Source: a bacterium UBP2_UBA4780 (lineage in GTDB: Bacteria > Edwardsbacteria > AC1 > EtOH8). Taken from it: a stretch of 5,346 nt of DNA. The notes under the pieces were generated by a model that did no database searches, was not told the DNA's origin, and worked only from the letters and a program-made list of their open reading frames with translations. The translations under genes were made by a program, and so were the position numbers. Positions 1-5,346 of this stretch are shown here, one piece after another. The first letter of the stretch is position 1, and each line of letters begins with the position of its first letter. The DNA is taken from the NCBI GenBank assembly GCA_002403115.1, contig DHHE01000205.1:1-5346 (forward strand), written 5' to 3'.

Positions 1-1
1 C

Positions 2-1390
2 TTCCGGGTGGAGATCGTCACCCGGCGCACCAAGTACGAGCTGGCCGAGGCCGAAAAAAGGGCCCACATCCTGGAGGGCCTGAAGATCGCCATCGCCCAT
101 ATCGACGAGGTGGTGCGAATCATCAAGAAATCGGCCAACACCGAGGCCGCCCGGACCGCCCTGATGAAGCGCTTCAAGCTGTCGGAGGTCCAGGCCCAGG
201 CCATCCTGGACATGACCCTCAAGCGGCTGACATCTCTGGAGACCAAGAAGATCGACCAGGAGTACGAGGAGCTCATCAAGCTGATCGCCAAGCTGAAGGG
301 CATCCTGGAAAGCAAGCGGCGGCTGATGGGGGTCATCCGGGAGGAGATCGCCGAGCTGCGCGAGAAGTTCGCCGACGAGCGCCGCACCGAGATCCGGGCG
401 GCCTCCGAGGAGAAGTTCACCGTGGAGGACCTGATCGCCGAGGAGGAGATGGTGATCACCATCTCCCACGCCGGCTACATCAAGCGGCTGTCGGTCAGCG
501 CCTACAAGCGCCAGGGACGGGGCGGCAAGGGGGTGACCGGGATGACCACCCGGGAGGAGGACTTCGTCGAGGGCATGTTCATCGCCTCCACCCACCACTA
601 CATCCTGTTCTTCACCGACCGCGGGCGCTGCCACTGGCTCAAGGTCTACGAGATCCCGGAGGGCGGCCGGGCGGCCAAGGGCCGGCAGATCTCCAACCTG
701 CTGGAGCTGAAGGGCGGCGAGACGGTGGCGGCCTACATCGCGGTCAAGGAGTTCGACGACAAGCACTACGCGGTGATGGCCACCCGGGACGGGACCATCA
801 AGAAGACGGCCCTGTCCGAGTTCGCCAACCCGCGCAAGGCCGGCATCATCGCGGCCACGGTGGACGCCAAGGACAGGCTGATCGAGGCCAAGATGACCGA
901 CGGGTCCGAGGACCTGATCCTGGTGACCCACACCGGCCAGGCCTGCCGTTTCCACGAGAGCGACGTCCGGGCCATGGGCCGGGCGGCGGCCGGGGTGCGG
1001 GGCATCACCCTGGATAAGAAGGACTACGTCGTCGGCATGGTGGCGGTCAAGCGCGTGGGATCGTTGCTGACGGTCTGCGAGAAGGGCTTCGGCAAGCGCA
1101 GCGAGATCGACGAGTACCGGGTCACCCGCCGCGGCGGCAAGGGGGTGATCACCATGAAGGTCACCGACAAGACCGGGCCGGTGGTGGCCGTCAAGGAGGT
1201 GGTGGACTCGGACGAGCTGATGATCATCTCGACCGGGGGCCAGGTCATCCGGCTGTCACTGAAGAACGTCCGGGTGATGGGCCGGGCCACCCAGGGGGTG
1301 CGGCTGATCAACCTGGACGCCAGGGACAAGGTGGTGGACGTGGCCCGGCTGGCGGCCAAGGACGAGGAGGAGAACGGCAACGGGCAGTGA
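2..1390 (+). CDS. gyrA: DNA gyrase subunit A, C-terminal part (5'-truncated by window)
   Basis: This is the A subunit of DNA gyrase, the type II topoisomerase that introduces negative supercoils using ATP. It acts in the cytoplasm as an A2B2 complex with GyrB. About 462 residues are visible. The reading frame is open to the window edge and begins near the conserved EIVTRRTKYEL...AHILEGL segment that follows the breakage-reunion core, so the active-site Tyr and quinolone region lie upstream. A coiled-coil segment (about residues 70-130 of the visible part) leads into the C-terminal DNA-wrapping domain. I count six pinwheel blades, starting near MVITISHAGYIKRLS, DRGRCHWLK, RDGTIKKTA, HTGQACRFH, KGFGKRSEI and TGGQVIRLS. 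The GyrA box, QGRGGKG (nt 512-532), lies in blade 1. This and the complete set of blades favour GyrA over ParC. The tail is short and acidic (DEEENGNGQ). The upstream end is not visible; downstream is a strong terminator. Confidence 0.96.
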   Translation, partial: FRVEIVTRRTKYELAEAEKRAHILEGLKIAIAHIDEVVRIIKKSANTEAARTALMKRFKLSEVQAQAILDMTLKRLTSLETKKIDQEYEELIKLIAKLKGILESKRRLMGVIREEIAELREKFADERRTEIRAASEEKFTVEDLIAEEEMVITISHAGYIKRLSVSAYKRQGRGGKGVTGMTTREEDFVEGMFIASTHHYILFFTDRGRCHWLKVYEIPEGGRAAKGRQISNLLELKGGETVAAYIAVKEFDDKHYAVMATRDGTIKKTALSEFANPRKAGIIAATVDAKDRLIEAKMTDGSEDLILVTHTGQACRFHESDVRAMGRAAAGVRGITLDKKDYVVGMVAVKRVGSLLTVCEKGFGKRSEIDEYRVTRRGGKGVITMKVTDKTGPVVAVKEVVDSDELMIISTGGQVIRLSLKNVRVMGRATQGVRLINLDARDKVVDVARLAAKDEEENGNGQ

Positions 1391-1411
1391 GCCGTCTTGC
1401 AGCCCGGGGAG

Positions 1412-1446
1412 CTGCGGGGGCCGCCGGAGGCGGCCCCCGCAGTTTT
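1412..1446 (+). terminator. Rho-independent terminator of gyrA
   Basis: The stem is perfect over 14 bp (1412-1425 paired with 1429-1442), is almost all G:C and has a 3-nt GGA loop. TTTT (1443-1446) follows directly. It begins 22 nt after the gyrA stop codon. Such a stable stem should end gyrA transcription before the next gene, which has its own promoter just downstream. Confidence 0.93.
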
Positions 1447-1459
1447 AATCTGATTTCAT

Positions 1460-1488
1460 TTGACAAACGCGGCGATTTGTGGTATTTT
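1460..1488 (+). promoter_or_regulatory. sigma70-type promoter for the HEPN-like gene
   Basis: A perfect -35 box, TTGACA (1460-1465), is followed by a 17-bp spacer and the -10 box TATTTT (1483-1488). TG at 1480-1481 makes an extended -10 (TGG-TATTTT). The expected start of transcription is near 1495, giving a leader of about 53 nt before the ATG at 1548. The promoter sits in an AT-rich island right after the gyrA terminator. A second -10-like hexamer, TAAAAT (1535-1540), lies 7 nt before the same ATG but lacks a good -35 box at normal spacing. Confidence 0.75.
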
Positions 1489-1547
1489 TCATTTTTGAGC
1501 CGCGGCGGCCCCATCGACCGATACAACGCTATATTAAAATACACGAA

Positions 1548-2402
1548 ATGAAAGCCCTGAGACCGGAGACCCTGGAAGAGCTGGCCGGCCTGATGGCCGG
1601 GGAGAAGGGGGTGCTGTCCCGGGACGGATTCGGCATCGTCCAGTTCATGCAGAGCGCCGGGCTGGAGTGCTCGTTCTACGACGGCACCGACCGCAGGTAT
1701 TTCGCCCTGAAGGCGCTGAAGCGCTACCAGGACGATCCCCAGGCCCTGGAGAAGGTGATACTGCGGCTGGCCAACCCCAAGGAGTACAAGGCCCAGGTGA
1801 AGATGCTGGTGGTGGTGGCCAACCGGCTGAACCACATCCTGCTGTCCGACGGGCTGCGGATAGGATTCGACGGCATCGAGCCCAAACTGGTGGAGTTGGC
1901 CCCGGCCAAGGCCGCCCCCGCTTCCCGGCGCGGCTCGGCACAATCGGCGCCCGGCGATCATCCCGACTTCGTCCGCCTGACCCGGGACGTCACCCTGTCC
2001 GGGATGCTGGAGAGCCGGATGTGGGAGATCGCGGTCTGCCTGAAGCACAAGGCGCATCTGGCGGCCATCATCTTGATGGGGACCATCCTGGAGGGGGTGA
2101 TGCTGTCCGTCGTCCACAACAACCCCAAGGAGTCCAACGTCTCGCCCAAGGCGCCCAGGGACCCGCACGGCCGCATCAAACACTTCGCCGACTGGACGCT
2201 GACCGACTTGGCGGAAGTCGCCCGGGAACGGGGGTGGATCACTCTGGAGGAGAACAAGTTCGTCTACCTGCTAAAGGAGTACCGGCGGCTGATACATCCC
2301 TGGGAGCAGCGGGCCAGGAACGAGGCGCCGGACGAGGAGACCTGCAGGGAGTGCCACCGGGAGTTTTTGGCGGCGCTGGCGGACATCCAGAAGCGGTGCT
2401 GA
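1548..2402 (+). CDS. AbiJ/HEPN-like two-domain protein, function unknown
   Basis: The product is a soluble protein of 284 residues with no signal peptide or clear membrane segment. I start at ATG 1548 because the in-frame GTG at 1479 lies inside the promoter and its extra 23 residues look non-coding. No Shine-Dalgarno sequence precedes ATG 1548. Residues about 5-117 form an alpha-helical N-terminal domain (GFGIVQFMQSAGL, ALKALKRYQDDPQALEKVI, ANPKEY, LNHILLSDGLRIGFDG) that recalls the N-terminal domains of AbiJ-type abortive-infection proteins. An Ala/Pro/Ser linker (about 118-140) joins it to a C-terminal helical domain (about 145-284) with AAIILMGTILEGVML, WTLTDLAEVARERGWI and EYRRLIHP. This resembles HEPN domains, many of which are RNases with an R-X4-6-H motif. 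Here the pattern around His250 is K243-EYRRLI-H250, with Lys where related proteins, as I remember them, have Arg. Catalysis is therefore uncertain. The family call rests on remembered patterns, not a search. Confidence 0.6.
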   Translation: MKALRPETLEELAGLMAGEKGVLSRDGFGIVQFMQSAGLECSFYDGTDRRYFALKALKRYQDDPQALEKVILRLANPKEYKAQVKMLVVVANRLNHILLSDGLRIGFDGIEPKLVELAPAKAAPASRRGSAQSAPGDHPDFVRLTRDVTLSGMLESRMWEIAVCLKHKAHLAAIILMGTILEGVMLSVVHNNPKESNVSPKAPRDPHGRIKHFADWTLTDLAEVARERGWITLEENKFVYLLKEYRRLIHPWEQRARNEAPDEETCRECHREFLAALADIQKRC

Positions 2403-2529
2403 GGACTGGGACCATCCATAAGGAATCCATGAAGGCAGGAATACTCGGAATAATGAAATAGGCTGAGGTGCAAGCAAGCCCCGTTTTCGCCGGTTCGCTT
2501 TGCAATCGGTAAAAACACAGAGCCCAAGC

Positions 2530-2535
2530 AGGAGG
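2530..2535 (+). promoter_or_regulatory. Shine-Dalgarno site that decides the M6 protease start
   Basis: AGGAGG (2530-2535) is a full consensus Shine-Dalgarno core. It lies only 3 nt before ATG 2539 and 9 nt before the in-frame GTG 2545. It rules out the upstream in-frame TTG at 2500 as the start. The 9-nt spacing to GTG is closer to the usual optimum, but the ATG codon is preferred here. The two choices differ by only two residues. Confidence 0.7.
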
Positions 2536-2538
2536 AAG

Positions 2539-4434
2539 ATGACAGTGGACGGACAAGTGACAAGAACGGCCCGGTTCCTGGCGGCTTTATTAGGTTTGTC
2601 GGCATTGTCGGGCTTTTACCCGGAGCTGGCCGGGGCCGTCTATCTGGAGAACCAGCCCACGGTGGTGGTCCAGCCCGACGGATCGGAGGTCCCCTGCCTC
2701 ATCACCGGCGACGAGTTCTTCCACCGGGTGCACGACGCCGCCGGATACACCTTGGTCAGGGACCCGGCCACCGGCTACCTGGTCTACGCGGCGCGGCAGG
2801 GTGACGACCTGGCACCGACCGGCTTGGTGGCCGGGCGCGATGATCCGGAAAGAAACGGCCTGGAAAGGTTCGCCATGCCGTCCCCGGCCAGGCTGCGGGA
2901 GCTCCGCGAATCCCTGCCCTACATGGCGGGCGAGGGCGCCAAGACGCCGCCCGTAGGCACCATAAACAACCTGGTGGTCTTCGTGCGCTTCAAGGACCAG
3001 GCCGAATTCCCCGACTCGTCCGCCAAGTTCGACCGGACCTTCAACAGCGCGGCCTCCGGCTACAACTCCCTGCGCAATTATTTCCAGGAGGCCAGCTACG
3101 GGGCCACCATGGTCAGCACCACATTCTACCCCATTCCCGGGACCTTCGTTATCTCCTTCCAGGACACCTTCAACCGCAGCTACTACTGCCCCTACGACGC
3201 CTCCACGAATCCCGAGGGCTACACCGGGGGCAACAACGGGGCCATGAGGACGGCGCGGGAGCACGCCCTGCTGCGCAGCGCCGTCAACGCCATCGCCTCG
3301 CAGGTGCCGGCCGGACTGGACATAGACGCCGACGGGGACGGACGGGTGGACAACGTCTGCTTCGTGGTCCGGGGTCCGACCACGGCCTGGGCCACCCTGC
3401 TGTGGTCCCACCGCTGGGCGCTGTACTCCTACAACGTCCAGATCAACGGAAAAAGGGTGTGGGACTACAATTTCCAGATGGAGACCCAGTTCAGCACCGC
3501 GGTGCTGTGCCACGAGATGGGCCACTCCTTCGGCTACCCCGACCTCTATCATTACAACTACGGGACCAGCCTGTCGCCCACCGGGATCTGGGACGTGATG
3601 TGTTCCACCCCGGACCCGCCCACCCACAGCAGCTCATACCTCAAGTTCCGTTACACCGGCTGGCGGGGGGCCATCCCCGAGATCACCGCCCCGGGCACCT
3701 ACTGGCTCAAGCCCCTGGCCTCGGGCGCCAGCGGGACCGCCTACCGCATCGCCTCCCCGTTTTCTTCCGCCGAATACTTCGTGCTGGAGTACCGGCGCAA
3801 GACGGGGACGTTCGAGGGCTCGGTCCCGGGCTCGGGCCTGCTGGTCTACCGGGTCAACGGGGCTTTCTCCGGGCAGGGCAACGCCTCGTACAACCCGGCG
3901 GGCGGCGTCTACGACGAGCTCTACCTCTACCGGCTTAACGGGGACTCCACCGTCAACGGGACGCTGAACAGCGCCCACTTCAGCAGCGCCACCGGCCGCA
4001 CCCGGATCAACGACACCACCGCCACCCGCTGCTTCCTCCACGACGGAACCCCGGGCGGGATCCGCATCTCGGACATAGGCCCGGCCGGCGACTCGATCCA
4101 GTTCACCGTCACTTCTCTGACCGGGGTGGCAGGAGGGCCGGTTCGCCCGTCGCTGCGGGGCACGGCCTCGGTTTCTTTCGCCCCGAACCCGCTACGCGAC
4201 GCGGGGCGTTTCAGCCTCAACCTGCCGGCGGCGGGAAGGGCCAGGATAGCCGTCTACTCGGTCACCGGGCAGCTGGTGAGGGTGGTGACCGACGGCGAGA
4301 TGGCGGCCGGGCGGCAAGGAATGGGATGGGACGGCAGGGACGACAGGGGGAGAAGGGTTTCGTCTGGGGTGTACTTCTACAGGGCCAGCCTGGGCGGTGA
4401 GGAGATTGGCGGCCGCCTGACAGTGGTGAGATAA
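2539..4434 (+). CDS. Secreted M6 family metalloprotease with FlgD/T9SS-like C-terminal module
   Basis: This is a predicted exported zinc endopeptidase of the immune inhibitor A (M6) family, 631 residues from ATG 2539. Residues 1-33 are a signal peptide: R9 and R12, the hydrophobic stretch FLAALLGLSALSGF, and a likely cut after A31-G-A33. Residues about 34-110 match the propeptide-like region seen in bacterial M6 proteins (VVVQPDGSEVPC, GDEFFHRVHDAAGYT). The catalytic domain begins near INNLVVFVRF (142). It contains an acidic, probably Ca-binding DIDADGDGRVDN (261 onward), LWSHRW, and the zinc motif HEMGHSFGYPD with H325, E326 and H329. D335 is the likely third ligand by analogy with HExxHxxGxxH/D enzymes. 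EYFVLEYRR and GSGLLVYRVN are further M6 signatures. Residues about 545-631 form a FlgD-like beta module (APNP, VYSVTGQLVRVV, GVYFYR) that often serves as a type-IX-like sorting or surface-anchoring tail. It appears to be the first gene of a unit with the PAS and DUF5684-like genes. The substrate is unknown. Confidence 0.92.
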   Translation: MTVDGQVTRTARFLAALLGLSALSGFYPELAGAVYLENQPTVVVQPDGSEVPCLITGDEFFHRVHDAAGYTLVRDPATGYLVYAARQGDDLAPTGLVAGRDDPERNGLERFAMPSPARLRELRESLPYMAGEGAKTPPVGTINNLVVFVRFKDQAEFPDSSAKFDRTFNSAASGYNSLRNYFQEASYGATMVSTTFYPIPGTFVISFQDTFNRSYYCPYDASTNPEGYTGGNNGAMRTAREHALLRSAVNAIASQVPAGLDIDADGDGRVDNVCFVVRGPTTAWATLLWSHRWALYSYNVQINGKRVWDYNFQMETQFSTAVLCHEMGHSFGYPDLYHYNYGTSLSPTGIWDVMCSTPDPPTHSSSYLKFRYTGWRGAIPEITAPGTYWLKPLASGASGTAYRIASPFSSAEYFVLEYRRKTGTFEGSVPGSGLLVYRVNGAFSGQGNASYNPAGGVYDELYLYRLNGDSTVNGTLNSAHFSSATGRTRINDTTATRCFLHDGTPGGIRISDIGPAGDSIQFTVTSLTGVAGGPVRPSLRGTASVSFAPNPLRDAGRFSLNLPAAGRARIAVYSVTGQLVRVVTDGEMAAGRQGMGWDGRDDRGRRVSSGVYFYRASLGGEEIGGRLTVVR

Positions 4435-4448
4435 TCCTGGGAACAGCG

Positions 4449-4796
4449 ATGGAAGCGATGATTCCGGATTGGGCCGATGAGTTCCCCGGGGCGGTGACCG
4501 TCTGCGACCGGGAGGGAATCGTACTGTACATGAACAACAAGGCCGCCGAGACCTTCGCCAAATGGGGCGGGGCGGAGCTGGTGGGCAAAAGCCTGATGGA
4601 CTGCCATCCGGAGCCGGCCCGGGCCAAACTCCGGGACCTGATGGCGAACCGGGAGACCAACGTCTATACCATCGAGAAAAACGGGGTCAAGAAACTGATC
4701 CACCAAGGTCCCTGGTACCGGGGCGGGGAATTCCAGGGCCTGGTCGAGCTTTCGCTGGAGCTGCCGGGGGAGATGCCGCACTACAAGCGCAGTTGA
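4449..4796 (+). CDS. Stand-alone PAS-domain protein
   Basis: The product is a small cytoplasmic protein (115 residues) that is almost entirely one PAS fold and has no attached kinase, cyclase or DNA-binding domain. The PAS core runs from PGAVTVCDREGIVLYMNNKA (13-32) through FAKWGGAELVGKSLMDCHPE (36-55) to TIEKNGVKKLIHQGPWYRGG (74-93) and QGLVELSLELP. The ending LPGEMPHYKR resembles a recurrent family of single-PAS proteins in anaerobes and the PAS part of DUF438 proteins, as I recall them. Such domains sense ligands or redox state, or mediate dimer contacts. Cys52, His53, His85 and His111 could bind a cofactor, but nothing here shows that they do. The gene starts 14 nt after the protease stop, which suggests co-transcription. 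The Shine-Dalgarno is weak (TGGGAA about 4 nt upstream), and ATG 4458 is an alternative start. Confidence 0.85.
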   Translation: MEAMIPDWADEFPGAVTVCDREGIVLYMNNKAAETFAKWGGAELVGKSLMDCHPEPARAKLRDLMANRETNVYTIEKNGVKKLIHQGPWYRGGEFQGLVELSLELPGEMPHYKRS

Positions 4797-4824
4797 TCAA
4801 TCCGCCGACCGGAATCAAACAACT

Positions 4825-4829
4825 AGGAG
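4825..4829 (+). promoter_or_regulatory. Shine-Dalgarno site for the membrane protein
   Basis: AGGAG lies 7 nt before ATG 4837 and selects it over the out-of-frame ATG at 4833. Confidence 0.75.
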
Positions 4830-4836
4830 AAAATGC

Positions 4837-5217
4837 ATGGAGAACTACGGAAGCCCGCTGGCCGCCCTGCTGGGTTCGGGCGTCTCCCTGGTCATCGGCC
4901 TGGCCGCCTACCTCTACGCGGCCTTCGCCCTTTGGGCCATGGCTAAAAAGACCAACACCCCCAACGGCTGGCTGGGATTCATCCCCATCGCCAATGTCTA
5001 CCTGATGACCCAGATCGCCAAAATCCCCTGGTGGTGGACCCTGTGCGTCGTGGCGGCCGTCATACCCGTGCTGGGAGGCCTCATCATGCTGGCGGCCATG
5101 ATCTACATCTGGTGGAGGATCGCCGAGAACCTGGGCAGGCCCGGATGGTGGAGCCTTCTGTTGCTGGTGCCCGTCGTCAACCTGGTCATAATCGGGATCA
5201 TGGCCTGGGGCAAATGA
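4837..5217 (+). CDS. Small multi-pass membrane protein, DUF5684-like
   Basis: This is a 126-residue inner-membrane protein of unknown function. Likely membrane spans are residues about 12-35 (SGVSLVIGLAAYLYAAFALW), 68-93 (an Ile/Val/Ala-rich stretch ending YIWW) and 104-123 (WWSLLLLVPVVNLVIIGIMA). A shorter hydrophobic stretch at 45-60 may be a fourth span. An imperfect motif of the type P-x-W-W/L...(I/V)P-(I/V)-x-N occurs three times: TPNGWLGFIPIANVYL (41-56), IPWWWTL...VIPVLGG (63-81) and RPGWWSLLLLVPVVNLVI (101-118). This Trp/Pro pattern is what I associate with the DUF5684 family. The family name is from memory and no biochemical role can be given. The start is set by a well-spaced Shine-Dalgarno sequence. 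The gene lies 40 nt after the PAS gene and is followed by an intrinsic terminator, so it is probably the last gene of the unit. Confidence 0.82.
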   Translation: MENYGSPLAALLGSGVSLVIGLAAYLYAAFALWAMAKKTNTPNGWLGFIPIANVYLMTQIAKIPWWWTLCVVAAVIPVLGGLIMLAAMIYIWWRIAENLGRPGWWSLLLLVPVVNLVIIGIMAWGK

Positions 5218-5233
5218 CGGTTCCATCCATGAA

Positions 5234-5267
5234 AAAAGGCCTTTCGACAAACATCGGGAGGCCTTTT
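5234..5267 (+). terminator. Intrinsic terminator after the membrane protein gene
   Basis: A perfect 9-bp stem, AAAAGGCCT (5234-5242) with AGGCCTTTT (5259-5267), encloses a 16-nt loop. The right arm ends in TTTT and the left arm is preceded by more A residues (A tract 5232-5237), so it could work in both directions. It begins 16 nt after the stop of the DUF5684-like gene. It is weaker than the gyrA terminator because the G:C part of the stem is only four pairs. Confidence 0.72.
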
Positions 5268-5271
5268 CCCA

Positions 5272-5308
5272 TGCCCGCCCGCCGCGGTTGCTTTTTCCCG
5301 GGCGGGCA
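5272..5308. repeat. Perfect 9-bp inverted repeat overlapping a promoter
   Basis: TGCCCGCCC (5272-5280) pairs with GGGCGGGCA (5300-5308) across a 19-nt gap. No T-run follows, so it does not look like a terminator. The right arm lies in the spacer of the promoter at 5288-5316, and the -35 box lies between the arms. This placement suits a repressor operator, but no regulator is known. Confidence 0.55.
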
Positions 5309-5316
5309 GTTATAAT
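5288..5316 (+). promoter_or_regulatory. sigma70-type promoter for the gene at the window end
   Basis: The -35 box is TTGCTT (5288-5293), the spacer is exactly 17 bp, and the -10 box is a perfect TATAAT (5311-5316) in otherwise GC-rich DNA. The -10 box ends only 6 nt before ATG 5323, so the transcript would begin at or within a base or two of that ATG. Confidence 0.68.
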
Positions 5317-5322
5317 CTACCC

Positions 5323-5346
5323 ATGATCTTCTGGCTGGCCACCGTA
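5323..5346 (+). CDS. Start of an unidentified gene (3'-truncated by window)
   Basis: Only the first eight codons are visible (MIFWLATV). The hydrophobic start could be a signal peptide or membrane span, but this is too short to identify. The call rests on position: an ATG 6 nt after a perfect -10 box and just past the terminator of the preceding unit. There is no Shine-Dalgarno sequence, which fits a leaderless mRNA. The reading frame is open to the window edge. Confidence 0.45.

Noticed and set aside
2..1390. Topoisomerase IV subunit A (ParC) instead of GyrA
   Set aside because: All six C-terminal blades and a box motif in blade 1 at the usual GyrA place are present, and ParC usually lacks the box or has fewer blades.
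1479..1547. Longer N-terminus for the HEPN-like gene from GTG 1479
   Set aside because: The codon lies between the -35 and -10 boxes, upstream of the expected transcription start, and the extra 23 residues have no protein-like pattern.
1308..2183. Long minus-strand ORF opposite the HEPN-like gene
   Set aside because: It spans the terminator and promoter region and has low-complexity His/Gln/Gly/Pro composition typical of the reverse of a GC-rich gene.
2429..2461. Ten-codon ORF MKAGILGIMK with AAGGA about 4 nt upstream
   Set aside because: It could be a leader peptide or the remnant of a gene start, but it is too short to support, and there is no attenuator-like hairpin after it.
1667..2461. 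264-residue + strand ORF in another frame of the HEPN-like gene
   Set aside because: Its Gly/Pro/Arg-rich translation has no domain pattern and overlaps a better-supported frame.
2449..2515. Possible -10 boxes AATAAT (2449-2454) and TAAAAA (2510-2515) before the protease gene
   Set aside because: Neither has a reasonable -35 hexamer at 16-18 bp.
2500..2538. TTG 2500 as the protease start
   Set aside because: It has no Shine-Dalgarno and would put extra charged residues before the signal peptide. AGGAGG at 2530 supports the start at 2539 (or 2545).
2590..3627. 345-residue minus-strand ORF opposite the protease
   Set aside because: It is Gly/Val/His-rich with no recognisable domain, and it mirrors the codon pattern of the well-supported M6 gene.

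Overview
The window is GC-rich bacterial chromosome (roughly 60-65% G+C by eye) with every recognisable gene on the + strand. It opens inside gyrA and closes eight codons into an unidentified gene. The best clue to the organism is the secreted M6 metalloprotease, which ends in a FlgD-like / type-IX-secretion-like C-terminal module (APNP...VYSVTGQLV...GVYFYR...). Such tails are typical of the FCB superphylum and nearby candidate phyla (for example Edwardsbacteria, TA06, WOR-3, Zixibacteria and Eisenbacteria-like lineages). The exact lineage cannot be fixed from this window. No tRNA, rRNA, CRISPR array or insertion sequence was seen.

Layout: (1) 2-1390 is the C-terminal half of DNA gyrase subunit A, with all six pinwheel blades and a variant GyrA box. 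It is closed by a very strong intrinsic terminator with a perfect 14-bp stem (1412-1446). (2) An AT-rich gap holds a clear sigma70-type promoter (TTGACA, 17 bp, extended TATTTT). It drives a 284-residue two-domain protein (1548-2402) that I read, with moderate confidence, as AbiJ/HEPN-like. It has no Shine-Dalgarno sequence. (3) After a 136-nt gap with no convincing terminator or promoter come three genes: the secreted M6 metalloprotease (2539-4434), a stand-alone PAS-domain protein 14 nt later (4449-4796) and a small DUF5684-like membrane protein 40 nt after that (4837-5217). An intrinsic terminator (5234-5267) closes the set. (4) A new promoter (TTGCTT, 17 bp, TATAAT) lies across a perfect 9-bp inverted repeat. 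Its -10 box is only 6 nt from the next ATG (5323), so that gene is predicted to have a leaderless transcript.

The gyrA terminator separates housekeeping gyrase from what follows. The protease, PAS and membrane genes look like one transcription unit, possibly reading through from the HEPN-like gene. A plausible but unproven reading is an envelope or secretion-related set: exported protease, cytoplasmic sensor domain and inner-membrane protein. The observations most worth following are the HEPN-like orphan with its Arg-to-Lys substitution in the presumed active-site motif, and the two starts without Shine-Dalgarno sequences that sit next to -10-like boxes. Nothing in the window proves a new multi-gene system.
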